Of a DNA stretch of 48,117 nucleotides, positions 47,044 through 48,117 are shown piece by piece. Position 1 is the first letter of the stretch. Each line of letters begins with the position of its first letter. This stretch comes from a virus. The notes below the pieces were generated by a model, which saw only the letters and a program-made list of their open reading frames with translations, was not told the origin of the DNA and made no database searches. The translations under genes were made by a program, and so were the position numbers. The stretch lies in IMG/VR virus record IMGVR_UViG_3300020202_000019, positions 1 through 48,117 of that record, one strand, 5' to 3'.

Positions 47044-48117
47044 TGAATTAATGTTCCATTAGGAGGCATCTGAACTCCGCCAGGAGGGGCTGCACCATTT
47101 CCTTTATTTGCTGCAACTACTTGTTGATTATTTCCACCATACATTCCTTGCAATCCTTGAGCAAATGTTTGTGCTTTAACACTCTTTGCATCTTCAATAA
47201 GCCCAGCAGTTTGTGCAAGTTGCATAACTTGATCAAGAGTTGGCTTAGATCTGCGGAATTGATTAAGATCAGTTTTATCACCAATTAGAGTTGTCCAATA
47301 ATTTAGAAGATTAACAATATCAAGTTCTTGAGATGCTTGTTGAGATTGAAGAATTGCATTGATTACGTCATGAAGAAGATGAATAATCATAAGTTTATCA
47401 ATACTTTGCAGTCCTTCACCAATCATTGCATTTAAATCAACTCCACGCAATTTAGCAGGAACAATTTCAACCTCTTGCCCATTACGAGGATCAATAATTT
47501 TGATTTCAGGTTGAAGTTCAATGATGTTGTACATCATAATTCTGCGAAGTGTTGTCATTCCTTGATCATTGATGACTTTTGCCATTTTCAAGGAGCGACG
47601 ATTTGTGCCTTGAACAGTAGCAGCAGCTTGATAAGTTGTTGCTCTGTCAAGATCAGTAACTTGTTTGAGGATATTTGTAGGAAGAATGACTTCAAGAATA
47701 TCCATAACTTTACCAATTTGTTCAATCAATGGACCTGTATCAGGACTGTCATTAAATTGTTTAATAAAATCTTCAATTTTACCATTTTGTCCAACACTTC
47801 GTTTTGTAGGAATATGAGCAGAAACTTCACCTTCAGATTGTTTCAGATCTGCAAAATTTGGATCATAAACAGTGATACCAAAGAGATTTTTTCTTGAACT
47901 TTGTGTATGCAAATTCATCAAGAAACTTGCAAATCCCTGCAAATCAAGCAAATCTTCAGCAGGAGATTTCTTCTGCATGAATAGATTATCAGGACGTGGA
48001 ACAATAATTGAATAAGGAAGGCGGCGATGTGCTCTGTTTCTATTTTCTGCATGGACAATTGTATGTCCATTAAGAATTCCAAGTCTCCAAATTTCCATAT
48101 TTTCAGATTGAGAAAGC
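47040..48117 (-). CDS. Portal protein, C-terminal part (joins 1-1146)
   Basis: This is the rest of the portal gene that begins at 1146; 47991-48117 repeats 1-127, so translation passes from base 1 to 47990. The C-terminal half is helical, with repeated Gln/Asn residues and a Gly/Pro-rich tail (GAAPPGGVQMPPNGT). A stretch near residues 460-540 (TYQAAATVQGTNRRSL) is consistent with the helical stem/crown region of a portal ring. The stop at 47040-47042 overlaps the next gene. Confidence 0.75.
   Translation of the reverse strand, partial: LSQSENMEIWRLGILNGHTIVHAENRNRAHRRLPYSIIVPRPDNLFMQKKSPAEDLLDLQGFASFLMNLHTQSSRKNLFGITVYDPNFADLKQSEGEVSAHIPTKRSVGQNGKIEDFIKQFNDSPDTGPLIEQIGKVMDILEVILPTNILKQVTDLDRATTYQAAATVQGTNRRSLKMAKVINDQGMTTLRRIMMYNIIELQPEIKIIDPRNGQEVEIVPAKLRGVDLNAMIGEGLQSIDKLMIIHLLHDVINAILQSQQASQELDIVNLLNYWTTLIGDKTDLNQFRRSKPTLDQVMQLAQTAGLIEDAKSVKAQTFAQGLQGMYGGNNQQVVAANKGNGAAPPGGVQMPPNGTLIQ
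47991..48117. repeat. Direct terminal repeat (assembly overlap), right copy
   Basis: Identical to bases 1-127. It should be counted once: the genome circle is 47,990 bp. Confidence 0.93.

Overview
The window is a complete tailed-phage genome, most likely a podovirus-type lytic phage, assembled as a circle and cut inside the portal gene. The first and last 127 bases are identical (1-127 = 47991-48117), so the unique genome is 47,990 bp and the portal gene runs leftward from 1146 through base 1 and continues at 47990 down to 47040. Coding is dense and AT-rich. I see no integrase, repressor, phage RNA polymerase or tail tape-measure/sheath genes. This fits a strictly lytic, short-tailed phage transcribed by host RNA polymerase, and the promoter candidates are sigma70-like. 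An encoded tRNA-Gln has a D-arm and a G37 anticodon loop that resemble alphaproteobacterial tRNA-Gln as I remember them, so an alphaproteobacterial host is a weak inference.

Layout: (1) A leftward late operon starts at the small terminase (3278) and runs TerS, TerL, portal, then across the circle junction through a small protein, scaffold, major capsid protein, connector proteins, tail and fibre proteins, a glycosyltransferase, an acidic/Gly-rich protein and three very large or Gln-rich putative ejection proteins, ending with a lysis cassette (holin, i-spanin, o-spanin) at 26.7-27.2 kb. (2) Two leftward genes with their own terminators lie at 3.6-4.7 kb. (3) A 771-bp non-coding control region (4731-5501) separates them from the rightward genes; it is rich in repeats and operators. 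(4) A rightward early/middle block (5.5-26.8 kb) holds replication and nucleotide-metabolism genes: an SF1B helicase, a PD-(D/E)XK nuclease with a Cas4-like Cys set, a Sak4-like ATPase, a family A DNA polymerase, a dATP/dGTP diphosphohydrolase-like protein and a DUF3987-like ATPase. The same block also holds a NYN nuclease, a GH108 endolysin, two glycosyltransferase-like genes and about 25 small unknown genes, many coupled by ATGA overlaps.

The most striking observation is a complete tRNA-Gln(UUG) gene, with encoded CCA, lying inside the open reading frame of the helicase and on the same strand. Other unusual points are the repeat-rich control region with six GTGAAA/TTTCAC words, two terminators that carry different stems but the same 10-nt loop, a (TCA)15 microsatellite encoding poly-aspartate, three putative glycosyltransferases, non-canonical polymerase motif residues, and a lysis module split between two transcription units with an antisense overlap at the convergence point.
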